A DNA stretch of 64,000 nt from MFZZ01 sp964582715 (GCA_964582715.1 CAZOSM010000001.1:248001-312000), one strand, 5' to 3'. Shown: positions 40,498 to 49,598, counted from the first letter of the stretch. Notes: a model not told the origin generated them from the letters alone. Numbers and translations: made by a program.

Positions 40498-41073
40498 ATG
40501 GTACAAACACAAATAAACTTTCAAAAAATATCCTGGCAACAACTTGAAAAAGATAGTTTAACTCTATTCCCCAAAGCTCTCGATAAGATTCATGAAGACG
40601 ATCGGGAGATAGATACTATTGTTTCCATTTCCAGAGGTGGTGATGTTATCGCACGCTTATTCTCTGACTTTTTAGATAATATGCCTATTTCGCACATCAC
40701 CATTCAGGCATATAAAGATTTAAAGAAAGAAAAGAAAACCGTTATTTCAGAAGTGCCTTCTGCAGATTTCAAAGGTAAAACTATTTTACTGATAGATGAA
40801 GTCTCAGATACTGGTGCTGCTATGAAAGTAGCATTTGATTATTTAAAGACCAAGTCTCCTAAAAAAATTTATACACTTACTCCATACATTAAGCCTTATA
40901 CAAGCTTTAAGCCAGATTTCTGGAAGATCAGTGTAGATGCCTGGATCATTTTCCCATACGAGGTAAAAGAAACCGCAACTGCATTTTTGAACTTGTTTGG
41001 AACTAAAGAACACGCAAAAGAAAAACTGTTAGAAGTTGGTTTTGAAGCATGGGAAGTAGATGCTGTATTATAA
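40498..41073 (+). CDS. purine phosphoribosyltransferase-like protein
   Basis: 191 aa, type I PRTase fold. The PRPP-binding loop is ILLIDEVSDTGAAMKVAFDYL, and SISRGGDVIARL is near the N-terminus. The C-terminal FPYEVKETATAFLNLF resembles xanthine/hypoxanthine PRTases. It probably salvages a purine base to its nucleotide, consistent with adenosine deaminase and gua genes nearby. It is divergent from purF across 113 bp and followed by rdgB, with its own promoter. Confidence 0.82.
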   Translation: MVQTQINFQKISWQQLEKDSLTLFPKALDKIHEDDREIDTIVSISRGGDVIARLFSDFLDNMPISHITIQAYKDLKKEKKTVISEVPSADFKGKTILLIDEVSDTGAAMKVAFDYLKTKSPKKIYTLTPYIKPYTSFKPDFWKISVDAWIIFPYEVKETATAFLNLFGTKEHAKEKLLEVGFEAWEVDAVL

Positions 41074-41079
41074 ATAAGG

Positions 41080-41085
41080 TACAAT
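41080..41085 (+). promoter_or_regulatory. rdgB -10 box
   Basis: TACAAT, 9 nt before the ATG at 41095, in the 21-bp gap after the PRTase stop. Confidence 0.4.
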
Positions 41086-41094
41086 GATTGCATT

Positions 41095-41721
41095 ATGAAA
41101 AGATTACTTATAGGTACAACAAACCCGGGCAAGCTCAAAGAGTTAACTCCTATTTTTCAAAAACTACAATCGTTTGGTATAGAAGTAGTAACACTGGAAA
41201 ACATGCTGAAATTTATGAAGCCTGAGGAAACAGGTGAGACATTTGAGGAGAATGCTAAATTAAAAGCAAAGTATTACGCAACTAAAACCGGATTACCATC
41301 TATTGCAGATGATGGTGGCCTTATAATAGATACATTAAAAGGCGAACCTGGTGTTCTTTCTAGACGTTGGAAAGGTGGCGTAGATGAAACAGATGAGGTA
41401 CTTATAGAGTATACTTTGGAACGATTAAAAGGTATTCCTCTGGAACAAAGAACTGCCCGACTAGAAACCTGTATCTGTTTCTTTGACCATGAGAAGAATC
41501 TTTTCTTATGTGAATCAGCTCATATAGATGGATATATGGCAGAGAAAACTGCCCAGAACTGGATGGAAGGTTATCCATATAGAGCTCTCTTTGTGGTGAA
41601 ACAGTTTAATAAATATTACGATGAACTGACAGAAGAAGAACATGCACAGGTAAATCACCGTAGAATTGCTGCCGAAAGACTTTGTAAAAAGATTGAAGAA
41701 CACCTAACACAGCAATCTTAA
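41095..41721 (+). CDS. XTP/dITP diphosphatase (RdgB/HAM1)
   Basis: 208 aa. Removes deaminated purine triphosphates from the pool. GTTNPGKLKELTPIF at the N-terminus, EETGETFEENAKLKAKYYA, the SIADDGGLIIDTL segment with catalytic acidic residues, and a C-terminal VNHRRIAAERL replacing the common SHR-x-A motif. The last part (EGYPYRALFVVKQFNKYYDELTEEEHAQ) is somewhat divergent, yet clearly family. It groups with purine salvage genes on both sides. Confidence 0.9.
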   Translation: MKRLLIGTTNPGKLKELTPIFQKLQSFGIEVVTLENMLKFMKPEETGETFEENAKLKAKYYATKTGLPSIADDGGLIIDTLKGEPGVLSRRWKGGVDETDEVLIEYTLERLKGIPLEQRTARLETCICFFDHEKNLFLCESAHIDGYMAEKTAQNWMEGYPYRALFVVKQFNKYYDELTEEEHAQVNHRRIAAERLCKKIEEHLTQQS

Positions 41722-41723
41722 GG

Positions 41724-41729
41724 TATAAT
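41724..41729 (+). promoter_or_regulatory. serS -10 box
   Basis: TATAAT, 16 nt before the ATG at 41746, giving a leader of about 9 nt. One of the exceptions to strict leaderless spacing. Confidence 0.45.
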
Positions 41730-41745
41730 TACTAATCAACTCACT

Positions 41746-42999
41746 ATGTTAGATATAAACTACATTCGCGAGAATGCTGAAAAAGTAAAAGAAGCTGCTA
41801 CAAATAAAAATAGAAAAGTAGATATTGATGAAATCCTTTCCTTAGACGATAAAAGGCGTGAACTCATACAGCAAGCTCAAGTGCTCCGCGAAGAAAGAAA
41901 CTCCATTTCAAAAAGTAAGCCAGATGAAAAGACCATAAAGCGAGGTAAAGAGATAAAAGATGAGCTTAAAAAAATAGAAGATGAACTTAGACTTGTTGAG
42001 GAGAAACTCAATAATAGAATGTTGTATGTACCAAATGTTCCACTTGATGAGGTTCCTGTTGGCCGTGACGAAAGCAGTAACAAAGAACTTAAAAAATGGG
42101 GTGAGATTCCTAACTTTGATTTCCCTATTAAAGATCATATTCAGCTTGGTACAGATTTGGATATTTTTGATTTAGAACGAGGACCAAAAGTATCTGGTTT
42201 TCGAGGATACTTTCTCAAAAATGAAGGCGCCATTTTACATATAGCACTGCTCTTTTATGTGCTTCAAAAACTTACTGCAAAAGGATATACACCTTTTATT
42301 GCCCCATCAATTGTAAAGCAGTTTACCCTGTTTGGATCGGGACATTTCCCTTGGGGAAGTGAGCAAGATGTATATAAGCTCAACGACGAAGATATGTTTT
42401 TATCTGGAACCGCAGAGATTCCTATTACTGCTTACCATTCTGGGGAAGTGCTGCAAGAGACGGATTTACCTAAAAAATATGTCGGATTTTCACCCTGTTT
42501 TAGAAAAGAAGCTGGTGCATATGGTAAAGATACTCGCGGATTATACAGATTACATGAATTCTGGAAAATTGAACAGGTTATTCTGGGGAAGAATAATCTA
42601 GAAGAAGCAAGAAATATTCATGAAGAACTGGAACAAAACGCAGAAGAGATTTTGCAAGATTTAAAACTACCTTATAGACAGCTCCTGATGTGTACCGGAG
42701 ACATGGGAGAACCACAACTTAAAAAATATGATATCGAGACCTGGATGCCTTCTCGCAATGCCTATGGAGAAACAATGTCTAACTCGATAATGGGTGATTT
42801 TCAGGCACGAAGGCTGAATATGCGATACAAAACAGCAGAAGGAAAAACCGAATATGTGTACACCTTCAATAATACTGCTGTTGCTTCACCCCGTATTCTT
42901 ATTGCCATTCTGGAAAACTATCAGCAAAAGGATGGTAGTATAAAAATTCCAGATGTACTTCATCAATATACCGGCTTCACGGAAATTAAAGCAAAGTAG
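41746..42999 (+). CDS. serS: seryl-tRNA synthetase
   Basis: 417 aa, complete. The N-terminal antiparallel coiled coil (about residues 25-105) binds the long variable arm of tRNA-Ser. The class II core is seen in TAEIPITAYHSGEVL, FSPCFRKEAGAYGKDTRGLYRLHEFWKIEQ (motif 2) and the C-terminal NNTAVASPRILIAILENYQQKDG (motif 3). A hypothetical gene starts 1 nt after its stop. Confidence 0.97.
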   Translation: MLDINYIRENAEKVKEAATNKNRKVDIDEILSLDDKRRELIQQAQVLREERNSISKSKPDEKTIKRGKEIKDELKKIEDELRLVEEKLNNRMLYVPNVPLDEVPVGRDESSNKELKKWGEIPNFDFPIKDHIQLGTDLDIFDLERGPKVSGFRGYFLKNEGAILHIALLFYVLQKLTAKGYTPFIAPSIVKQFTLFGSGHFPWGSEQDVYKLNDEDMFLSGTAEIPITAYHSGEVLQETDLPKKYVGFSPCFRKEAGAYGKDTRGLYRLHEFWKIEQVILGKNNLEEARNIHEELEQNAEEILQDLKLPYRQLLMCTGDMGEPQLKKYDIETWMPSRNAYGETMSNSIMGDFQARRLNMRYKTAEGKTEYVYTFNNTAVASPRILIAILENYQQKDGSIKIPDVLHQYTGFTEIKAK

Positions 43000-43000
43000 T

Positions 43001-43519
43001 ATGCTTGAAAGATTTCGCAATGTATTTAGAAAAAAGACAATGTACGAACAAATTGTTGAAGGGTATAAGTCGCATGATATCGAAACCTTAATCAAACTTA
43101 CTGCTGAGTTAAAGGAAAATTCTGAACCATATTACTACACACTAAAGTCTTCATTGTATGGTTTGGCAGAGTCAAGAGGACTTGATCCATTTAAACCTTT
43201 TATTCTTGTGAAGCACAATACTGGCTTTATTACAGAAAGACAACAGAGTGAAAGTTACCAACTCACTCCAGATGACCGATCTATTATTCAATTATTTCAA
43301 ACATTTACCTATCCAAACACGCATTACTATTGCAGTATTTATGGAAAAACATATACAGATTCATATAGATCTCAGGGAGTTTCTTTTATGTTTCTTGAAA
43401 TGGGTGAGAATGCACCTCGATTAAGTATGGTTCAGCCATTTTATGAAGATATCGATGACTTAGCAGGTAATGATCAACAACAGATAGACAAACAACGATC
43501 TTACTGGAACCCAATGTAA
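43001..43519 (+). CDS. hypothetical protein after serS
   Basis: 172 aa, starting MLERFRNVFRKKTMYEQI, with the ATG 1 nt after the serS TAG (termination-reinitiation). No family recognised. A basic N-terminal helix is followed by mixed sequence rich in Tyr and Gln. There is no signal or membrane segment. The frame is open further upstream inside serS, but that start is rejected because it would overlap serS extensively. It converges with leuB, 1 bp between the stops. Confidence 0.68.
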   Translation: MLERFRNVFRKKTMYEQIVEGYKSHDIETLIKLTAELKENSEPYYYTLKSSLYGLAESRGLDPFKPFILVKHNTGFITERQQSESYQLTPDDRSIIQLFQTFTYPNTHYYCSIYGKTYTDSYRSQGVSFMFLEMGENAPRLSMVQPFYEDIDDLAGNDQQQIDKQRSYWNPM

Positions 43520-43520
43520 C

Positions 43521-44573
43521 CTAGATATGAGATACGATTGCCTCTCCTAATTCCTTTGTCCCTATTGGTTTTGTTGATATATCTTTTGTACCTTTCCCTT
43601 CAGAAAGTACCTGCTGCACTGCATTTCTTATTGCTTCGGCTTCTTCTTTCATATCAAAACTGTACTCCAGAAGCATTGCTGCAGAAAGAACTGTACCAAT
43701 TGGGTTTGCTGTATTTTGCCCAGCAGCTTTGGGGTAAGAACCATGAATTGGTTCATATAAAGAAGTCTTTTCGCCTATTGAGGCAGAAGGCAACATACCA
43801 ATTGAGCCGGTAATCACAGAGGCTTCATCAGATAATATATCGCCGAACATATTTTCCGTTAAAAGGACATCAAACTCTGTGGGCCGTTTGATAATCTGCA
43901 TAGAAGCGTTATCTACAAACATGTAATCTACTGTTACTTCCGGGTACTCTTTTGATATGTGTTGTACCGTTTCTCTCCATAAACGGGAAGTCTCAAGCAC
44001 ATTTGCTTTATCTACTAAAGTAAGCTTTTTGCGGCGTGTCATTGCTAAGTCAAAACCAAACTTTGCGATACGAGTAATCTCTTTCTTTGAATAATTGGAA
44101 GTGTCATAGGCTTTTGTACCATTTGCCGTTCGTCCCCTTTCTCCAAAATAAATACCTCCAATGAGTTCTCGTATGACAACAAAATCAACACCTTCTACAA
44201 TCTCCTTTTTTAGTGGTGACTTATCCAGAAGAGAAGCAAAAGTAAAGATTGGGCGAACATTTGCATAAAGCCCAAGTGTTTGTCTCATCTTAAGCAGACC
44301 TTGCTCAGGGCGGACTTTTGCAGATGGATCGTTGTCAAACTTAGGATCACCAATTGCACCAAACAAAATAGCATCAGCTTGCAGACAAAGCTCTTCTGTC
44401 TCTTTTGGAAATGGGTTACTTGTTTTATCTATTGCAGCACCACCGACTAAACCTTCAGTAAAAATAAACTCATGACCAAACCTGTCTGCAACTTTTTGAA
44501 GGATATCTACTGCGACAGAAGTTATTTCTGGTCCAACTCCATCACCAGGGAGGACTGCTATATGTTTTTTCAT
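43521..44573 (-). CDS. leuB: 3-isopropylmalate dehydrogenase
   Basis: 350 aa. Third step of leucine synthesis: oxidative decarboxylation of 3-isopropylmalate. LPGDGVGPEI at the N-terminus, the FGAIGDPKFD segment, substrate arginines in VRPEQGLLKMRQTLGLYANVRP, ELIGGIYFGERGR, LTENMFGDILSDEAS and the NAD site GSYPKAAGQNTANPIGTVLSAAMLLEYS. Last gene of the aro-ilv-leu block. The start overlaps the stop of the 123-aa gene by 4 nt. Confidence 0.97.
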   Translation of the reverse strand: MKKHIAVLPGDGVGPEITSVAVDILQKVADRFGHEFIFTEGLVGGAAIDKTSNPFPKETEELCLQADAILFGAIGDPKFDNDPSAKVRPEQGLLKMRQTLGLYANVRPIFTFASLLDKSPLKKEIVEGVDFVVIRELIGGIYFGERGRTANGTKAYDTSNYSKKEITRIAKFGFDLAMTRRKKLTLVDKANVLETSRLWRETVQHISKEYPEVTVDYMFVDNASMQIIKRPTEFDVLLTENMFGDILSDEASVITGSIGMLPSASIGEKTSLYEPIHGSYPKAAGQNTANPIGTVLSAAMLLEYSFDMKEEAEAIRNAVQQVLSEGKGTKDISTKPIGTKELGEAIVSHI

Positions 44574-44941
44574 AATTCCACACCATATTCTATTAATTCC
44601 TGTCTATCTTGAGGATCGTCTTTATAAAAGATTCTATAAACTTCCGTTTCTTCTCCATTTTCATCTTTTACAATATAAGAAAAGCGCTCAGATCTATAAC
44701 ACTCTCGTCCGTCTCGGTCAATAGATTTATGCCACTTATCTGGATCATCTTCAAAATTACCTTCTGGCTTTACATATGAAGGTTCCATCGTAATAAATTT
44801 CTCCACTTTTATTTCTCCTGATGGAAGCATCGTGGCAGCACTTATTATAGGCAGATCATCCAAAGAAACTATCTCCGGCTGTGATGCAGGTGCTTCTATA
44901 AACTCAACCGAAGGTTTTGTAAGTATCTCTGAGTCTGACAT
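44570..44941 (-). CDS. hypothetical protein between leuD and leuB
   Basis: 123 aa, acidic, no membrane segment. The N-terminal half is Pro/Ser rich. The C-terminal part has the word DRDGRECYRSERFSYIVKDENGEE followed by VYRIFYKDD. This closely resembles the repeat unit of the 144-aa protein between leuC and leuD (DRDGRRFFFRR ... DENGRP ... VLSRIYIDL), so the two are probably related. It starts 1 nt after the leuD stop and overlaps leuB by ATGA. Function unknown. Confidence 0.72.
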   Translation of the reverse strand: MSDSEILTKPSVEFIEAPASQPEIVSLDDLPIISAATMLPSGEIKVEKFITMEPSYVKPEGNFEDDPDKWHKSIDRDGRECYRSERFSYIVKDENGEETEVYRIFYKDDPQDRQELIEYGVEL

Positions 44942-44942
44942 A

Positions 44943-45554
44943 TTAATACGTTATAGAAAAATCATTAACTCTTTCTTTTTCAAACTTTTCTGTTTCTTTC
45001 TGCATAGATCTAAGATATTCTACATCATCGTACCCGTTCATAATACACATCTTTTTATATGCATTAATTTCAAACAATTCTTGTCTTCCATCTTCTGTTG
45101 TAATGGTTTGTTCTTCTAAGTGTATTGTAATTACCGTTTTTGAATTTTTGTCTATAAGATCAAAAATATGTTGTAAGAAATCTTCTGAAACAACAATTGG
45201 TAATAAACTATTGTTTAGTGCATTATTTTTGAATATGTCTGCAAAGAAACTAGAGACAACAGCTTTAAAACCGTAATCAACAAGCGCCCAAGCGGCATGC
45301 TCCCGACTAGAACCACAACCAAAATTTTTGCCGGCAACTAATATCTCCCCAGAATAAGTAGGGTTATTTAACACAAAATCTTTTTTAGGTTTGCCATTTT
45401 CATCATACCTCCAATCGCGAAAGAGGTTTTCTCCAAATCCTTCTCGAGTTGTGGCTTTTAAAAAACGTGCCGGGATAATTTGGTCTGTATCAACATTTTC
45501 GATGTTTAAAGGAACTGCTGTTGAAACTATTTGTGTAAATATCTGTTTGATCAT
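44943..45554 (-). CDS. leuD: 3-isopropylmalate dehydratase small subunit
   Basis: 203 aa. Swivel subunit that works with LeuC to isomerise isopropylmalate. N-terminal NVDTDQIIPARFLK and the active-site NFGCGSSREHAAWAL are diagnostic. Full length for the bacterial form. It overlaps the upstream 144-aa gene by 4 nt, so a non-leu protein is translationally wedged between the two dehydratase subunits. Confidence 0.97.
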   Translation of the reverse strand: MIKQIFTQIVSTAVPLNIENVDTDQIIPARFLKATTREGFGENLFRDWRYDENGKPKKDFVLNNPTYSGEILVAGKNFGCGSSREHAAWALVDYGFKAVVSSFFADIFKNNALNNSLLPIVVSEDFLQHIFDLIDKNSKTVITIHLEEQTITTEDGRQELFEINAYKKMCIMNGYDDVEYLRSMQKETEKFEKERVNDFSITY

Positions 45555-45985
45555 ACTAAATCAATATAAATTCTGGATAATACCTCATCTCCTTCATTAT
45601 CTATAATAGGTCTCCCATTTTCATCATAATTTCTTCTGAAAAAAAATCTTCTTCCATCCCTGTCTGATAAGATATCTACCCCTCGGTCTATATAAATTCT
45701 TGTGAGGATAATATCTGTCTCATAATCTACTGCATTATCATACAGTGGTTCTCTATAGAAAAAACGTTCTTTACTCGTATCAAGCAATATGTCTGGGCGA
45801 TCACTAATATATACTTTTAGTAGATTGGTATAATCATTGTCATTGGGTAATTGATAATAAAAAATATTCCCTAATCTATCTGTATAAACTTCATCACCTG
45901 CTGAATCGAATACAGAATAATATCTTCGCTCATCATAACTCGAAAATATATTTTGTATATATGAACTGTTTTCAATAATATTCAT
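45551..45985 (-). CDS. hypothetical protein with three tandem about 36-aa repeats
   Basis: 144 aa, acidic and very rich in Tyr, Asp, Arg and Phe. Three units align by eye: ...IFYYQLPNDND...LLKVYISDRPDILLDTSKE; RFFYREPLYDNAVD...ILTRIYIDRGVDILSDRDGR; RFFFRRNYDENGRP...VLSRIYIDLV. There is no signal peptide or membrane segment. It lies between leuC (1 nt gap) and leuD (ATGA overlap). A related single unit occurs in the 123-aa protein after leuD. No family recognised; a role tied to the LeuCD enzyme is only suggested by position. Confidence 0.72.
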   Translation of the reverse strand: MNIIENSSYIQNIFSSYDERRYYSVFDSAGDEVYTDRLGNIFYYQLPNDNDYTNLLKVYISDRPDILLDTSKERFFYREPLYDNAVDYETDIILTRIYIDRGVDILSDRDGRRFFFRRNYDENGRPIIDNEGDEVLSRIYIDLV

Positions 45986-45986
45986 A

Positions 45987-47390
45987 TTATAAAAATTCCC
46001 GAGGGTCGGTAACTACACCTGTAATTGCTGTTGCGGCGGCAGTTAGTGGACTTACTAACATCGTTCGAGCACCAGGTCCCTGCCTGCCTTCAAAGTTTCT
46101 GTTTGAAGTGGAAACACAGTATTTCCCTGGTGGGATTTTATCTTCATTCATACCCAAACAGGCAGAACAACCAGCGCCACGAAGCTCAAAGCCTGCATCT
46201 GCAAAGACCTTGTCTAACCCTTCCTGTTTTGCTTGTTCTAATACTTGTGTTGAGCCAGGAACTAAAAATGCTTCCACATGACTGGCTTTCTTTTTACCGC
46301 GCAAAATTTGAGCTGCTAACCGGAAATCCTCAATACGAGAGTTGGTACAACTTCCAAAAAATACATAATCTACCTTTTGTCCAATCATGTCTTGTCCTTC
46401 TTTCAAGCCCATATAGTGTAAAGATTTTTCTAACCCTTTTCTATCACTCTCTGTTTTTAGATATTTCTTTGATGGGATATGCTCTGTTATCTTGACCCCC
46501 ATACCTGGGTTTGTACCATACGTAATCATTGGCTCAATATCTTCTGCATTAAATACTTCTATCCTGTCATATACCGCTTCTTCATCTGATGGCAGAGTTT
46601 TCCAATAAGTTACTGCTTTCTCCCACTCTTCTCCTTTTGGCATAAATTCACGACCTTTCATATATGTATACGTCTTTTCATCTGGTGCAATCATACCTCC
46701 TCGCGCTCCCATCTCAATACTCATATTACAAATGGTCATACGTCCTTCCATTGATAAATCCCGAATAGCACTTCCTGCATATTCAACAAAATAACCAGTT
46801 CCACCAGCTGCTGTAAGTTTTGAGATGATATAGAGGATGATATCTTTTGCAACAACTCCTTTATTGAGTTTGCCATTTACTTCAATCTTCATAGTTTTCG
46901 GTTTGTATTGAAGAATAGTTTGAGTGGCAAGGACTTGCTCTACTTCACTTGTACCAATACCAAATGCCAAGGCACCAAATGCACCATGGGTAGACGTATG
47001 GCTATCTCCGCAGACCATTGTCATTCCAGGTTTGGTAATACCAAGCTCCGGTCCTATAACATGCACAATACCCTGCCAAGGGTGCCCGAGTCCATACAGA
47101 TCAACACCAAACTCACGGCAGTTTTCTACGAGCATTTGTACTTGTTTACGAGATAACAATTCCTTAATTGGAAGGTTTTGATGTTTAGTGGGGACATTAT
47201 GATCTGCAGTTGCCCAGGTTCTATTGGTTCTAAAAACAGGAATTCCTCGATTTCGCAAACCAGTAAAAGCCTGTGGTGAAGTCACTTCATGAATTAAATG
47301 CGCATCGATATAAAACACAGCTGGATATCCTGGTTTTTGATGCACAACATGTGCGTCCCATATTTTTTCAAAGAGTGTTTTAGGTTTCAT
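45987..47390 (-). CDS. leuC: 3-isopropylmalate dehydratase large subunit
   Basis: 467 aa, aconitase family. The [4Fe-4S] cysteines are in FFGSCTNSRIEDF and RGAGCSACLGMNED, and substrate residues in CGDSHTSTHGAFGALAFGIGTSEVEQVLATQ. N-terminal FEKIWDAHVVHQKPG is typical. It isomerises 2- to 3-isopropylmalate with LeuD. It needs Fe-S clusters, which the suf operon of this window could supply. The start overlaps the upstream hypothetical by 4 nt. Confidence 0.97.
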   Translation of the reverse strand: MKPKTLFEKIWDAHVVHQKPGYPAVFYIDAHLIHEVTSPQAFTGLRNRGIPVFRTNRTWATADHNVPTKHQNLPIKELLSRKQVQMLVENCREFGVDLYGLGHPWQGIVHVIGPELGITKPGMTMVCGDSHTSTHGAFGALAFGIGTSEVEQVLATQTILQYKPKTMKIEVNGKLNKGVVAKDIILYIISKLTAAGGTGYFVEYAGSAIRDLSMEGRMTICNMSIEMGARGGMIAPDEKTYTYMKGREFMPKGEEWEKAVTYWKTLPSDEEAVYDRIEVFNAEDIEPMITYGTNPGMGVKITEHIPSKKYLKTESDRKGLEKSLHYMGLKEGQDMIGQKVDYVFFGSCTNSRIEDFRLAAQILRGKKKASHVEAFLVPGSTQVLEQAKQEGLDKVFADAGFELRGAGCSACLGMNEDKIPPGKYCVSTSNRNFEGRQGPGARTMLVSPLTAAATAITGVVTDPREFL

Positions 47391-47965
47391 TGAGGTGATC
47401 GTATGTTATCTTGTAATTCTTTATATAAAGCTATATCTTCAATTACAGAATTAATAAATGTAGGATCCTCTGGGTGTTTATTTGCTTCTTCGTATAGCTG
47501 ACTGAGAAGTAATTCATAATAATTCCACAAGGTGACCGGATCTCTATCTTCACAATAATTAATATATGTTTCAATAGCCTGTCTCGCGATTGTAAGATGA
47601 TAGTGTGACATCTCTGCAAACATAGCTGCATACTCTGGTGTATCTGCTTCCGGTTGTCTTTTTGCTATTTCAACACCTTTTCTAATGATTCCAATATGTC
47701 TAAATGGTTCATATGCAACAAACTCCGCTATTAGGTCGTTTTGTCTCGAGCCAGAAGTAGTTAAAGCTTCTTCCCGTACCTTAACGGCATCGAAAGCATA
47801 ATATTCTAAAACAGCTGGATCCATATTAATTACTTCGACTAAATCTTCTTCAACGGTTGGGCTCATACCTTCAACCATATCTGCAACAAACGGAATCTGT
47901 TCTCTTTTCAGACTTTCCTGAATCAAACTGTAACTGCTTTGTGTAATTTGTTCTTGTGGATTCAT
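47387..47965 (-). CDS. hypothetical helical protein between ilvC and leuC
   Basis: 192 aa, predicted mostly helical and acidic, without Cys motifs or membrane segments. Words such as LEYYAFDAVKVREEAL and HLTIARQAIETYINYCEDRD suggest a helix bundle or TPR-like array. No family recognised. It lies 4 nt after the ilvC stop and overlaps leuC by ATGA. It is thus the third uncharacterised protein interleaved with leu genes, but shares no obvious repeat with the other two. Confidence 0.7.
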   Translation of the reverse strand: MNPQEQITQSSYSLIQESLKREQIPFVADMVEGMSPTVEEDLVEVINMDPAVLEYYAFDAVKVREEALTTSGSRQNDLIAEFVAYEPFRHIGIIRKGVEIAKRQPEADTPEYAAMFAEMSHYHLTIARQAIETYINYCEDRDPVTLWNYYELLLSQLYEEANKHPEDPTFINSVIEDIALYKELQDNIRSPQ

Positions 47966-47969
47966 AGGA

Positions 47970-49019
47970 TTAATTTTTCTGATTTTCTGGTCTCAGTTCT
48001 CGAACTTTTGCACCTGCTTTCCACATTTCCATATTGCGGAGAGCATCAAGTTCTTCCTCTAACTTTTCACGGTACTGTGGGTCACTATTTTTTTCCAGGG
48101 TTCTTCTGGCTTCTTCGCCACTTTCTACACTTTTATACAGTTCTTCAAATACAGGAGCGGTGGCGTCGCGGAATTTATCTTTCCAGTCAAGAGCACCACG
48201 TTGGGCTGTAGTTGAAATGTTAGCAAGCATCCAGTCCATCCCTTTTTCTCCCACTAGTTTAATAAGACTTTGCGTGAGTTCTTCAATAGTTTCATTAAAT
48301 GCTTCACTTGGAGTATTACCATGCTTTCTTAGTTCGTTATACTGTGCTTCAAACAAACCTTCCAAAGCGCCTACCAAAATACCACGCTCTCCTGTTAAGT
48401 CTGAATAGACTTCTTTCTCAAATGTAGTTTCAAAAAGGTATCCTGATCCAATTGCGATACCAATTGCCAGACAGGTTTCTTTTGCTTTTCCAGAAGCATC
48501 CTGAAAGACTGCATAACTACTGTTTATACCACTTCCTTCCAAGAAATTACGACGAACCGTAAGACCCGATCCTTTTGGTGCAACTAAAACAACATCAATA
48601 TCTGCGGGTGGCACGACGCCAGTAAGATCTTTATAGGTAACCGAAAATCCATGTGAAAAATATAATGTTTTTCCTTTGGTTAAATACGGTACAAGCTTTG
48701 GCCAGAATGCTTTTTGTCCTGCATCAGATAATAGATACAGAATAACTGTACCTTTTTCTGCTGCTTCTTCTAAATCAAAAAGTGTTTCTCCTGGTTTCCA
48801 GCCATCTGCAACTGCTCGATCCCAGCTTTTGGAACCTTTTCTTTGTCCAATAATAACATTTATCCCATTGTCTCGCATATTGAGAGCCTGACCTGGACCC
48901 TGTACCCCGTATCCAAGTATTGCTACTGTATCATCTATTAATACTTCCTGAGCTTTAGAAATAGGAAACTCTTCACGAGTTACCACATTTTCTACTACTC
49001 CTCCAAAGTCGATTTTCAT
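47970..49019 (-). CDS. ilvC: ketol-acid reductoisomerase
   Basis: 349 aa, class I. Converts acetolactate/acetohydroxybutyrate to dihydroxy acids. The Rossmann motif is ILGYGVQGPGQALN, and the cofactor-specificity loop IIGQRKGSKSWDRAVADGWKPG is longer than in E. coli-like enzymes. VAPKGSG, and metal-binding DLTGERGILVGALEGLFEA with the later ISTTAQRGALDW complete the active site. It lies 28 nt after ridA, inside the ilv-leu transcription unit. Confidence 0.97.
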   Translation of the reverse strand: MKIDFGGVVENVVTREEFPISKAQEVLIDDTVAILGYGVQGPGQALNMRDNGINVIIGQRKGSKSWDRAVADGWKPGETLFDLEEAAEKGTVILYLLSDAGQKAFWPKLVPYLTKGKTLYFSHGFSVTYKDLTGVVPPADIDVVLVAPKGSGLTVRRNFLEGSGINSSYAVFQDASGKAKETCLAIGIAIGSGYLFETTFEKEVYSDLTGERGILVGALEGLFEAQYNELRKHGNTPSEAFNETIEELTQSLIKLVGEKGMDWMLANISTTAQRGALDWKDKFRDATAPVFEELYKSVESGEEARRTLEKNSDPQYREKLEEELDALRNMEMWKAGAKVRELRPENQKN

Positions 49020-49047
49020 ATGTATTTATAAAATTAATAACTTCTAA

Positions 49048-49419
49048 CTACTTCGTTGCTATACATTCTATTTCTACTTGTGCTCCAGCAGGTAAATTGG
49101 CAACCTGTACCGTTGATCTTGCTGGCTTAACTTCTGGGAAATAACTGCCATAAATCTCATTTACCTTTGCATAGTCATTGATATCTACTAAAAAAATAGT
49201 TGTCTTTACTATTTTTTGTAATGAAGACTCAGCAGCTGTTAATACTTGTTCCAGGTTTGCCATTACTTGTTTGGTTTGGTTTTCTACTCCTTCAACCAAT
49301 TTGCCTTGTGCAGGGTCTATACCAATCTGTCCTGAACAAAAAATGAATGTTCCTTGATCAATAGCCTGAGAGTAGGGTCCAACTGCTTTTGGTGCTTTAT
49401 CTGTCTGAATTGTTTTCAT
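49048..49419 (-). CDS. ridA: RidA family enamine/imine deaminase
   Basis: 123 aa. Hydrolyses reactive 2-aminoacrylate and 2-iminobutanoate, by-products of PLP dehydratases such as the IlvA encoded upstream in the same block. TDKAPKAVGPYSQAI, FCSGQIGIDP and the catalytic Arg in KPARSTVQVANLPAGAQVEIECIA fit the family. It lies between repeat C3 and ilvC. The functional link with IlvA is established for the family. Confidence 0.95.
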   Translation of the reverse strand: MKTIQTDKAPKAVGPYSQAIDQGTFIFCSGQIGIDPAQGKLVEGVENQTKQVMANLEQVLTAAESSLQKIVKTTIFLVDINDYAKVNEIYGSYFPEVKPARSTVQVANLPAGAQVEIECIATK

Positions 49420-49461
49420 ATGTGTTTATTTAGTAACTAGTAAAACTATATATCGCATGAT

Positions 49462-49560
49462 AGCGGAACAGGTGGCACGAGCCAGAGGCCTTGACCAAAT
49501 GCGTTGGTGTTTGACACGCATTTGTCGAGGTGGCGAGTGGCAGAATCTGGGACGCGCCTA
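49462..49560. repeat. family C copy 3, between ilvD and ridA
   Basis: Nearly identical to copy 1 (6794-6900): AGCGGAACAGGTGGCACGAGCC ... central hairpin CAAATGCG/CGCATTTG ... GAGTGGCAGAATCTGGGACG, same orientation. It occupies most of the 179-bp gap inside the operon. Confidence 0.85.
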
Positions 49561-49598
49561 TACTAGATGCTGAATCAAGTTCAGGCTGACGATAACTT

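Noticed and set aside
42953..43001. In-frame start inside serS for the hypothetical gene
   Set aside because: It would overlap the conserved serS 3' end by nearly 50 bp, while an ATG exists 1 nt after the serS stop.
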